Positions 14,650-23,142 of a DNA stretch of 23,142 nt are shown here, piece by piece; position 1 is the first letter of the stretch; each line of letters begins with the position of its first letter. Made by a program: the position numbers and the translations under genes. The DNA lies in IMG/VR virus record IMGVR_UViG_3300010354_000689, positions 1 through 23,142 of that record; one strand, written 5' to 3'. Source of the stretch: a virus. The notes below the pieces were generated by a model that ran no database searches, had not been told where the DNA came from, and saw only the letters and a program-made list of their open reading frames with translations.

Positions 14650-17600
14650 AGGTTGAATAACCAATATACTTCAATCTATTATAACGTTGAATGATAGGAG
14701 ACGTAGATATTCCACCAATATTAGCATACGTTTTAAATTCTTTTGAATTTTCAATGTTTGGTGTAACAATTATTCCCCAACTATATTCGCCATAAAAATT
14801 ACTAAACCCAAAACCAGTTAAATTATTATATTCAGATACACTTACAGTTACTTTAGCAACATTGGTAATTCCTACTCCAGGAACTGCGGTTTGTGCTATC
14901 GAAACTGATGCTACTTGATAAATGTTATCAATAAATGTTGTTCCAATTCCAACAACATTACCAGAAGAATTGAGTGAAGTAAGTCCTTTACCAACATTTG
15001 AATTGTTAACTACAAAATAATATCCAGTTTGAATTCCACTAATTCCGGTAGTGGCTATCCCAACTTTTACGATTTTGGGATCTCTTATGATTGAATTATT
15101 TGGAATAAAGAAATCAAACACTATTCCAGTAGATGCAACTCCTACAGAAGTGCTTTGAATTCCCGTAATTATTCCAAAATCTCCCTCATAAGATACTTCA
15201 TCGATAATTTCATAACTTGCCGATGGATGTTCTATTAAAACTAAAGGTGCCTTTGAAGTTGTGTATCCAAATCCACCAAAAGTCACAGAAATACCTGTAA
15301 CAATACCCTCAGATATAGTAGCAGTCGCTTTTGCAGTATTTTGTGCCGCAGTAGTTCCAAATCCAATTGGACTTGAAACTGTTATTATAGGGGAAGTTGT
15401 ATATCCAACACCACCATCATTAATAATGATCGAAGAAATAGTTCCAGAAGTTGATACTACTGCAGTGGCAGACGCCCCAATTACAGAATCTTGTGAAATA
15501 ATAATAATTTTATTTTGAGGTTTTTCGTTTAATCCATTATGAATATATTCGCGTTCACTATCAAAAAATCCTTTAACACTTTCTACAAAAATTATAGTAG
15601 ATCCAATTCCAACATTCTGAATAATATTTGTATTTGGTTGAATATATGGTTCATAAAGTATTCTATCCTTTCCTACTTTTTGCCCATTTACTACTAAATC
15701 TGTAGTTTGCTTACACCAAGTTAAAGATCTTAATAAATTCTCGTTATTAGATATTCCTGGTCCAGCATAAATATTTGTCTCAAAATAATCGGAAGCTGGT
15801 ATTTTTGTTGCTATTCTTTTATTTTCAGTAAATTTAATATTATCACTTGTTATAGTTGCAGTATCTCCAACTTTTATTGTTCTAATGACATCTGTAATTC
15901 TTGTATCTACATTTTCAGTTCCTTTATAGAATAAAATTCTACATTTGTCTTCTTTTTTAGGTGCTTCTGTAAATCTTATTCTACTTCCACCCCTAAAAGT
16001 ATATGCATCTCCCGGAACTTGAAGAACATCATTAATAAAAACTAATAAAGTTGCTTGAATTTCATTTTTAGTTAATCTTTTTGACTTAATAGTAGTTTGA
16101 ACTCCATCAATTTTAAGTGGAAATACTTTTCTTACCTCATCAAACAAAGAATCAAAAGAATCAATTAATTGTAGGGAACCAATAGTCCATGCCGCAAATT
16201 CGTCAACATAAGTGCTATCAATTGTAATTTTAAATTCGGAAAAACTAGAAGTATTTGTTGGAATTCCCGTGGTGCCTCCAACAGAAACTGTTAATGATTC
16301 ATTTGGTCGGTATCCATATCCTAAATTTTTTAATTCGAAAGAAATTACACTTGATCCCTGACCAACAACAATATCAATAACTGCCCCAGTACCAATACCA
16401 ATCGATGATTCAGAACTGTATTGTAATGGTAAATTGCTATACGATAGAGGACTATCAAAAATAACAACAGGTGGATTTGATGAAGTATATCCTAAACCTG
16501 GATTTGTAATTGCAACACTTACAATATTTCCTTTACTAACTGAAGCAATGCCTATAAATTCTATATTAGGAATACCTGCACTAAAAGTTGCTACTCCAAC
16601 GTTTATTGTTTTTTGTATTCCTGGTCTATATCCAGATCCACTATTTCCAATACTAATTGATTGAATTGTTCCGGCAGAAGAAACAATTGCTGTTCCACCT
16701 GCTGCTACTAGTGGTTGATATCCAAATCCCTGGGTTGATGCAACAGACAAAATGACACCACCCCTAGGTAAAGAAGCAGTATTAACATCGTAAATTGAAG
16801 AAGACCCAGAACCAACAAATGAAATAGTAGTAATTCCTAATGATTCATTCATATTATATGATCCAGATGAATAGACAGAATCTGGCGGTTGAAACACGTT
16901 ATTTACTACTACTATGGCATTATTTGATGATATTCCAGAAACACTTGTGTTATTTGATTTTAGTTCAAAAACATTATTATTTCCATCAAAATTTTGTGAG
17001 ATGTCGTCAAATATGTAATTATCTGAATAAGATTCATTAACAGTATTAGTAATCCCAGATCTTAAAAATATTCTTCCACTAAATGACGATCCAGTTTTAA
17101 TTCCAACATAGTCAACCTCATCAGGTCTATTTGATGGGTTATCAAATGGAACTTCTCCAAAAGGTGCATCTGCAAAATAAATATCATTATCAACGATATT
17201 ATAATTACCATAAATTTTGGTAACTAAACTCGATGAACTATGCGTTGTTAGTGTAGTTCCTAACCAAGGTCTTATTACAGTTAGTGCATTTGTACTTGCA
17301 ATACCAACTGATACAACTCTCATAATTTCTTCATCTATTTTAATTAGATCTCCACCGTAAATTGAACTAATTCCAGAGACATAAACTTGTGAGTCAAAGA
17401 AAGTAATATTTTTAGATGTTATAGTTGTAATTGCAGTTGATACTACTGGTGATTGTACTACATTATCAACTGCAATTAATGCTTTTTTATTTTGATTTTT
17501 TGAGGTAAATACATGAAAAGTTCCCACACCAACAGAAGTTAAATCCAAAACATTTGGAACTGATTTTAAAGCATCAGAAGATGACGCTGCAACTCTAACA

Positions 17601-20600
17601 TTTTTATCATCCAGTTTTACGATATATAAAGTTGCGGGAAGTTTATTTGTGATTCCAATTCCAGCAATAAAAGTTTCACCTATACCTATTGCTTGAGTAG
17701 TTCCTAATCCTGGGTATGAATATGCTATTTCTTCCCCCGTAACATAAAAATTATTTGGAATTTTTATTGTATTTTTACTAATATTTACTGTGTTAGGATC
17801 ACTTGCATTAAAATATCTTTGGAAAATTGGTATATTTCTACTGGTTAAAGGAAATGTTTTTTTAATATCATTATTTGATCCCGTATAAGATCCATATACA
17901 TATTCAATATTTCCATTAGTTAAAGATATTGTTTCTTTAAGTTCCCTTAACCCAATTTTTACGCCAAAAACTTTAACATCAATATCTATATTTTCATTTG
18001 GTGTAAAGTAAATATTTGTATTTGATCCATTGATTCCAGCGGTTGTAACTCCTAATATGGAATTTGTATTTAAGATTCCAAACTCTGTAATATAACAGTC
18101 ATTTTGTCCAGAATTTGTTGCTACTAAAAATTCAGAAACTTGATATTCGGAATTTGTTTTATCTTCAATACTAATAATACAATATGCAGAAACATAGTCA
18201 TTATTTGAATACGTTAATATTGTATTTGGTACTGGTGACGCGCTGGAAGAAATTTCTGTAGACGATGAAATAATAGAACTTCCACTTATAATTTGTTCTC
18301 CAACTTCAATTCCTGAGGTTTTTGCTAAAGAAACGTTAAAAGTATTGACAACATAATCAACTGAAGTTGATGAATATGGAATTAAATCAATTTTTATTTG
18401 AGAACCTGATAGATAAGCATTATAAGATCCTATCCCTGAAGATGATCTTGATAATGAAGAATCTGTGTTTATTTGTCCATAATCTAGTAAGTAAATATTA
18501 GATTCGTCGTTCAATATAGTAAGTTCATCAAATTCATAGTAAGAAGAATCTGTTGCACCAATCTGAACTAAAACTTTCGATGATCTATATGTAGAAGCAA
18601 TTCCAACAATTGTAGTCGAAATTCCAGTGCCTTGCGGGATTGTTGTCGTAGCAGTTTTTATATTTACTGAGTTTCCTAAATTAATTGTTCCAACTCCACT
18701 TATTGCATCATTGAGAGAAAATGAGAAAAGTTCTAAATGATAATCATTAAATTTGGGTTTTACTGGATAAAAAAGAAGATTTCCAGAATCTTCCGAAATA
18801 TTAAAATCAAAAAATCCCAAATTTTTAGAATTTAAAGTTGTTAGTCCATATTGATTCAAAAATCCAAAACTATTATTATGAATTAATGCTATTGCGCTAA
18901 GTTGCTTTTCATTCGTGATTTTTTTATCTTGCACTAATGCAAAATATTTTTTAGATCTAAAATCAGTTAACTTAAATGATTCCGCAATACTAAATTGTGT
19001 TGGTCTAGGATTACTATTAAATTCTACAGCAACATCATCAACAACTAATACTCTATTTCCCAAAGATTCAATATATTGATCAATATCTCTAGATTCTAAT
19101 AAAATTTCAGTAGATTTAATCTCACCATCTATTAAAAGATTATTTTCTGATACAAGATCAAAGTCAAAAACACAATTAGTGTCAACTACACTATAAAAAT
19201 CTATAATTGGAGAAACATCTCCTAAATTTTGATGTGTAGAAATTCCTGAGTTTGATAATGACTCTATGTCCAAATTACTAAATTTTTTAAATCCAGCAGT
19301 GTGGTTTAATGAACTTACGGCGTTATCCCAAGAATTTAACTCTTTTTTAGATTTTAATGCGTATGAAAAATATTGATAATAATCACTATCATGTATTCTC
19401 TGTAAATCACTATTTAAAAATCCAGTTTGTTTATTCCATCCCTTTTCTACAATAGAAGATGAATCAACTTTATAATCAGTTTCAAAAGACAATACTTCTC
19501 TTATAATTGCAAAAGAACCCGAAGTTTCTCCATTTATAATATCGCCAGCAACAAAATCATCAATAGTAAAAACTTTAAGATAATCATTACTTAAAGTTTG
19601 TGATACAACTTTTCCAATTGAAGTGTTGGAATTAATAAATTCTCCTTCATAAAATTTATTCTTTTTAAGAACTGCATTAAAAGTCGGAAAGTCAGATTCT
19701 AAAATTATTCTTCCAACAGAATATTCATCGTCAAACTTACCTGGATTTTCTCCACTTTGCAAATACGAAGAAAGATTATAAGTGACAGATCCATAAGCAG
19801 ATCCACCAATGTTTGGATCTACATTAGTTACAGTAAATAAAGAATAATTATAATTAGCAGAATTGTAACCCTTTCCTGTGGTTGCAATACCAACGCTTGT
19901 ACCCTCGATTAAAACTTTACTTCCAATAGTAAAGGGAAAATCTTGTGGATCACTAAAACTTGCACCTAAAGATACTGTTACATTTTTCGTTGAGTTATTA
20001 AATACAATATTTTGAATTTCGATGCCATTAGAATTATTAACGGGAACAATTCTTGGGGGGATATTGCTAATAGATAAATTATTTTTTCTAATAGTGACTT
20101 TAGAATCTCCTAGGTTGTAAAATAAATCAATATCCTTTACAACCTTATTCGTTAATCCATCTATTACAACCAAAGACGGTGCAATACTATAATTTTTTCC
20201 AATAGATGTTATTCCAATATAATCAAATGATGTTAAAGGATCCAAAACTAAAATAGTAGGAAGTTGAACTATTGGCCTGACACTAAAATCTGAAGAATAA
20301 TCAAATCCAATATCTTGAATTCTTAAATTTGAAATTTTTCCTATTGATTTTGTGTTTATGGACAAAATTGAATCAGAACCTTTTTGGGAAACAATAGAAG
20401 TTATATTTGGGAGAGATTTATATTTTCCACCCTTTATCACGGAAATTTGATTAATTTCTCCTTCTGCAGTAACTGAATCAGTATAATATTCTACATTATT
20501 AGAATAAGAAGACCTCTCAGGTTTTTTTAATATATTAAAGGTAAATGAATTTGGGGAAATTCCCACAATTGAATATTTTCCGTTATAAACGCTTTCAATT

Positions 20601-23142
20601 AAAGATATTTTATTTGATCCTATTACATCTTCATCTCGTATTATTTCGGTTTTAGGTTTAGGATTTAAATTTGTATTAATTGGAATTAAAGAATAATACA
20701 AATCATTTGGGACACTATCATTAAGAGTTAATGTAATTTTTGCAGTCGAGTCTATTCCTATTTTACCAACTTTGGATACTTCAAAAACAGATTTTGTTGA
20801 AGTAGTGTCAAATTCTTCTGTAAATTTACTGTCTTTATAAAATTTAAAATCAAATGCAGAATATGAAACTGAATTATTTGTAAAAGATAAGGAAGGATCC
20901 GATAAATCAAAAATTACATTTTCATTTCTTGTTAAATTTATTGGAGGATTAATTGGCAAAATAAATCCAGGAGATGAAGAATTTATATTAATTATTTCTG
21001 GATTTATTTTTGTTGCTTGGTAAAAACTATTAGATAGTTTAATTTTATTTGTATCTACAACGACAACATAGTAAATATTTTGATTAACTAATCCATCTGA
21101 AGGGGTTTCTGATGAGTATATGACTTTTTGACCAGTGTAGTACCCATGAACATTGATTGTTATAATATTATTTTCAGTATCTATAGAAGAGAATGCCCGA
21201 TCATTAATTAATAATCTTCTATTATAATCATTATATTTGACTACAAATGTAGTAGAAACGCCAGATTTAACTTTAATTATAACATTATCAAATAAAGATA
21301 ATCCATGAGTCTCCGCTGTAGAGACTGTTACTACATTTTTACTAATTTCTCCTACTAATTTATTAGTTTTATTTGTTTTAAAACTATGACTATTACCTAT
21401 TCCTATTGAAGTAAAATATAAAATTCCTGATTGCAATATAGAAGATCCCACTGAAACAAAAGATCCTGTTGACCCAATTCCAACATTAAAGGTAGAAATT
21501 CCAATAAGATCGTTTGATATTTTTGCTGCATAAACTATTGAATTGTCAGTAAGTTGGAAAGTGGACGATCCGTCTGTAGATACTGAAATTTGTGTGCCTC
21601 CGTTTGAGGAGTAAATTAAAGAATCTCCAGTATTTAAGTTATGATTTTTAATATAAATTGATTGAGTAGGAATTATAATTTGAGTTAATCCAACTCCAGG
21701 ATTTGAAAAATATATTGTACTGACAATTCCAACTCCAGAAGATGTTCCAATTCCTACAGATTCTCTAGGGTCAAAATAAAATTCCCGATCAATATCAAAA
21801 TTGTAGGATGAAGAAATATCAAGATTAAATTGTAGTTTTTTTGTTTTTTCTGTAAGTGCAGTCCCCACCGAATATGAAGATAACCCTATTGTTCCATTTT
21901 GACTGCGAATGACTCTAATTCTAGAGGAATTTTGATCTATATTTAAAATTTTAAGTTGTTCATTACCTATTTGATAAATATCATTTTCTTTAACTTCAGG
22001 ATATTTTAAGTTACCCAAAACACTAAAATAAGTAATTAAACCAGTATCTTGAACAGATCCAATTCCAGATGATAGTGTAAGAGTGTTTGGTGTTACTTTT
22101 ATATTAGCAAACTTTTGATAATCATTATTGCCAGTGAATGTAATTAGATCATTATTTAAGTAATTATGAGGAATCGTCGTAAATCCAATAAATTGATTAT
22201 TATATGGATATAATTCAACATTTTCAAAATACGAAGTTGCGACACTAATTTGATTTACAGGTTTGCCTTTAAGCAAAGAAACTTCTGCCCTTGCTTCTTG
22301 CGATTCGAGTTCATAATCAAACAATATTTTATCTTTAATTTTATAATTTTTTCCTCCAGTTATTATACCAATAGAATCAACAGATCCCGAAAAAACGTTC
22401 CGAATTATTGATGTTTGATTTTTAACTTTATTTGGATTAAAAATATAATCATATGAAGAAATATTATATGAATTAATAATTCTTTTCCACTCAGTTTGAT
22501 TTATATCAATATAATCTTGATTAGACGAACTTCTAAAGTTAAATTCTATTGGTTTTGATTTATATGACTGACCTATAATATATGGAAAGATTGGCTTTTT
22601 ATAATTTGAGAACACTCCTGTTGTCTCTACCTTACCAGCATTAATAGTAGTAAAATATGCATAAATGCCATTTGGATATTCTGGAGTAACACAAAATCTT
22701 CCATTATGCTCGTCCAAATCCCCATTTCCATCATAAAAATAATCATCTATGAAAAATCCTTTAGGATATAACAAAGAACTTGGTCTTGTAGGATCAGAAA
22801 TTATGTCATCTTTTTCTCTATATCCAGAAACTAAACATTTTATAGATCCTCCAGTTTTTGATGCATATCCATATGGACCATAAATTGGATTTCCATCATA
22901 AGCCCATCCAATAATTGGAGAGTGTCCAATTGAATTGATATCGGAAATTTCTTTATTGTCTAAAATCTGTAAATCTGGAGTGTATATCTTACCACCATTT
23001 TTCAGTCTACTGGATTGAACAGATAATCTTAAATTTCTTGGCGCATAAGCATGTGTATATTGAAGTCCATATTCTTTATTCAATCCTTCTGTTATTATTC
23101 CGTCATCTTCATTTATTTTGGAACTTTGAAGTAATCTTTCAA
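14648..23142 (-). CDS. Giant virion protein in the gp7 position, YHYH domain (partial, runs off right edge)
   Basis: The frame is open to the right edge: 19 in-frame codons precede a TTG at 23083 without a stop. That TTG is therefore probably internal and the true start lies outside. At least 2,830 residues are present, numbered here from the codon at 23140. Residues about 70-165 are a YHYH domain (GHSPIIGWAYDGNPIYGPYGY, LDEHNGRF.VTPEYPNGIYAYF). Residues about 1160-1285 (FYEGEFI..., GETSGSFAIIRE, DSDYYQYFSYALKSK, HTAGFKKF) resemble, by my alignment, the T4 gp7 segment that ends NRSRSYYVMKIKS..RFVHPVGF. The rest is beta-type modules: GVGYTTSPIITV, GSGYRPG, GLGYTSSNPP, and one EEIMRV...ALTVIRPWLGTT..H module. 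VGI(A/G)(S/T)T words are frequent. The gene lies directly before gp8, where T4 has gp7 (1,032 residues). A baseplate role is likely; gp7 orthology is an inference. Confidence 0.85.
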   Translation of the reverse strand, partial: ERLLQSSKINEDDGIITEGLNKEYGLQYTHAYAPRNLRLSVQSSRLKNGGKIYTPDLQILDNKEISDINSIGHSPIIGWAYDGNPIYGPYGYASKTGGSIKCLVSGYREKDDIISDPTRPSSLLYPKGFFIDDYFYDGNGDLDEHNGRFCVTPEYPNGIYAYFTTINAGKVETTGVFSNYKKPIFPYIIGQSYKSKPIEFNFRSSSNQDYIDINQTEWKRIINSYNISSYDYIFNPNKVKNQTSIIRNVFSGSVDSIGIITGGKNYKIKDKILFDYELESQEARAEVSLLKGKPVNQISVATSYFENVELYPYNNQFIGFTTIPHNYLNNDLITFTGNNDYQKFANIKVTPNTLTLSSGIGSVQDTGLITYFSVLGNLKYPEVKENDIYQIGNEQLKILNIDQNSSRIRVIRSQNGTIGLSSYSVGTALTEKTKKLQFNLDISSSYNFDIDREFYFDPRESVGIGTSSGVGIVSTIYFSNPGVGLTQIIIPTQSIYIKNHNLNTGDSLIYSSNGGTQISVSTDGSSTFQLTDNSIVYAAKISNDLIGISTFNVGIGSTGSFVSVGSSILQSGILYFTSIGIGNSHSFKTNKTNKLVGEISKNVVTVSTAETHGLSLFDNVIIKVKSGVSTTFVVKYNDYNRRLLINDRAFSSIDTENNIITINVHGYYTGQKVIYSSETPSDGLVNQNIYYVVVVDTNKIKLSNSFYQATKINPEIININSSSPGFILPINPPINLTRNENVIFDLSDPSLSFTNNSVSYSAFDFKFYKDSKFTEEFDTTSTKSVFEVSKVGKIGIDSTAKITLTLNDSVPNDLYYSLIPINTNLNPKPKTEIIRDEDVIGSNKISLIESVYNGKYSIVGISPNSFTFNILKKPERSSYSNNVEYYTDSVTAEGEINQISVIKGGKYKSLPNITSIVSQKGSDSILSINTKSIGKISNLRIQDIGFDYSSDFSVRPIVQLPTILVLDPLTSFDYIGITSIGKNYSIAPSLVVIDGLTNKVVKDIDLFYNLGDSKVTIRKNNLSISNIPPRIVPVNNSNGIEIQNIVFNNSTKNVTVSLGASFSDPQDFPFTIGSKVLIEGTSVGIATTGKGYNSANYNYSLFTVTNVDPNIGGSAYGSVTYNLSSYLQSGENPGKFDDEYSVGRIILESDFPTFNAVLKKNKFYEGEFINSNTSIGKVVSQTLSNDYLKVFTIDDFVAGDIINGETSGSFAIIREVLSFETDYKVDSSSIVEKGWNKQTGFLNSDLQRIHDSDYYQYFSYALKSKKELNSWDNAVSSLNHTAGFKKFSNLDIESLSNSGISTHQNLGDVSPIIDFYSVVDTNCVFDFDLVSENNLLIDGEIKSTEILLESRDIDQYIESLGNRVLVVDDVAVEFNSNPRPTQFSIAESFKLTDFRSKKYFALVQDKKITNEKQLSAIALIHNNSFGFLNQYGLTTLNSKNLGFFDFNISEDSGNLLFYPVKPKFNDYHLELFSFSLNDAISGVGTINLGNSVNIKTATTTIPQGTGISTTIVGIASTYRSSKVLVQIGATDSSYYEFDELTILNDESNIYLLDYGQINTDSSLSRSSSGIGSYNAYLSGSQIKIDLIPYSSTSVDYVVNTFNVSLAKTSGIEVGEQIISGSSIISSSTEISSSASPVPNTILTYSNNDYVSAYCIISIEDKTNSEYQVSEFLVATNSGQNDCYITEFGILNTNSILGVTTAGINGSNTNIYFTPNENIDIDVKVFGVKIGLRELKETISLTNGNIEYVYGSYTGSNNDIKKTFPLTSRNIPIFQRYFNASDPNTVNISKNTIKIPNNFYVTGEEIAYSYPGLGTTQAIGIGETFIAGIGITNKLPATLYIVKLDDKNVRVAASSSDALKSVPNVLDLTSVGVGTFHVFTSKNQNKKALIAVDNVVQSPVVSTAITTITSKNITFFDSQVYVSGISSIYGGDLIKIDEEIMRVVSVGIASTNALTVIRPWLGTTLTTHSSSSLVTKIYGNYNIVDNDIYFADAPFGEVPFDNPSNRPDEVDYVGIKTGSSFSGRIFLRSGITNTVNESYSDNYIFDDISQNFDGNNNVFELKSNNTSVSGISSNNAIVVVNNVFQPPDSVYSSGSYNMNESLGITTISFVGSGSSSIYDVNTASLPRGGVILSVASTQGFGYQPLVAAGGTAIVSSAGTIQSISIGNSGSGYRPGIQKTINVGVATFSAGIPNIEFIGIASVSKGNIVSVAITNPGLGYTSSNPPVVIFDSPLSYSNLPLQYSSESSIGIGTGAVIDIVVGQGSSVISFELKNLGYGYRPNESLTVSVGGTTGIPTNTSSFSEFKITIDSTYVDEFAAWTIGSLQLIDSFDSLFDEVRKVFPLKIDGVQTTIKSKRLTKNEIQATLLVFINDVLQVPGDAYTFRGGSRIRFTEAPKKEDKCRILFYKGTENVDTRITDVIRTIKVGDTATITSDNIKFTENKRIATKIPASDYFETNIYAGPGISNNENLLRSLTWCKQTTDLVVNGQKVGKDRILYEPYIQPNTNIIQNVGIGSTIIFVESVKGFFDSEREYIHNGLNEKPQNKIIIISQDSVIGASATAVVSTSGTISSIIINDGGVGYTTSPIITVSSPIGFGTTAAQNTAKATATISEGIVTGISVTFGGFGYTTSKAPLVLIEHPSASYEIIDEVSYEGDFGIITGIQSTSVGVASTGIVFDFFIPNNSIIRDPKIVKVGIATTGISGIQTGYYFVVNNSNVGKGLTSLNSSGNVVGIGTTFIDNIYQVASVSIAQTAVPGVGITNVAKVTVSVSEYNNLTGFGFSNFYGEYSWGIIVTPNIENSKEFKTYANIGGISTSPIIQRYNRLKYIGYST

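Noticed and set aside
1-23142. tRNA, rRNA, insertion sequences, integrase or att sites
   Set aside because: Genes are packed with gaps of 60 bases or less, which is too short for tRNA genes. No cloverleaf-like or transposase sequence was recognised.

Overview
The window is an AT-rich, gene-dense stretch of a T4-like marine myovirus genome, taken from the late virion-structure region. Every supported gene is on the minus strand, so transcription runs from the right edge to the left edge. The gene order follows T4: a gp7-position giant protein, gp8, a fibre/baseplate block, then neck gp13, neck gp14, tail-sheath terminator gp15, terminase small subunit gp16, and the first codons of one more gene. 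Enlarged gp8, gp13, gp14 and gp15, a giant YHYH-domain protein, a DUF4815-type protein, and the absence of recognisable gp9, gp11, gp12 and wac all point to the cyanophage/pelagiphage branch of T4-like phages. The host (Prochlorococcus, Synechococcus or Pelagibacter) cannot be settled because no host-marker gene is present.

Layout in transcription order. Bases 23142-14648 hold a protein of at least 2,830 residues that is open at the right edge. It carries a YHYH domain and, mid-protein, a segment resembling the C-terminal part of T4 gp7. Bases 14623-13073 encode gp8. Bases 13066-7502 encode a DUF4815-type baseplate/fibre protein with proline-rich and glycine-rich linkers. It ends in only the first part of an S74 intramolecular chaperone. 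The rest of that chaperone is a separate, translationally coupled small gene (7502-7242). Next come a small SET-domain protein (7215-6796), an 834-residue virion protein that looks like the detached C-terminal half of the usual cyanophage DUF4815 protein (6782-4278), and two small overlapping genes (4276-4052 and 4062-3892). Then follow gp13, gp14, gp15 and gp16. The window ends inside a gene whose start resembles DUF5661 proteins.

Together these genes build the baseplate wedge and fibre attachment (gp7-like, gp8, DUF4815, 834-aa protein), close the head and join the tail (gp13, gp14, gp15), and start DNA packaging (gp16). Gene gaps are mostly 0-30 bases. Four gene boundaries carry the T4-type late promoter core NATAAATA, and several genes overlap by one base (TGATG, TAATG), which indicates translational coupling.

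The most interesting points are the split S74 chaperone, the split DUF4815 protein with a SET-domain gene inserted between its halves, and three kinds of small beta-rich modules spread across gp14, gp15, gp8, the 834-aa protein and the giant protein. No stretch longer than about 60 bases lacks a gene, and no RNA genes, mobile elements or CRISPR arrays were seen.
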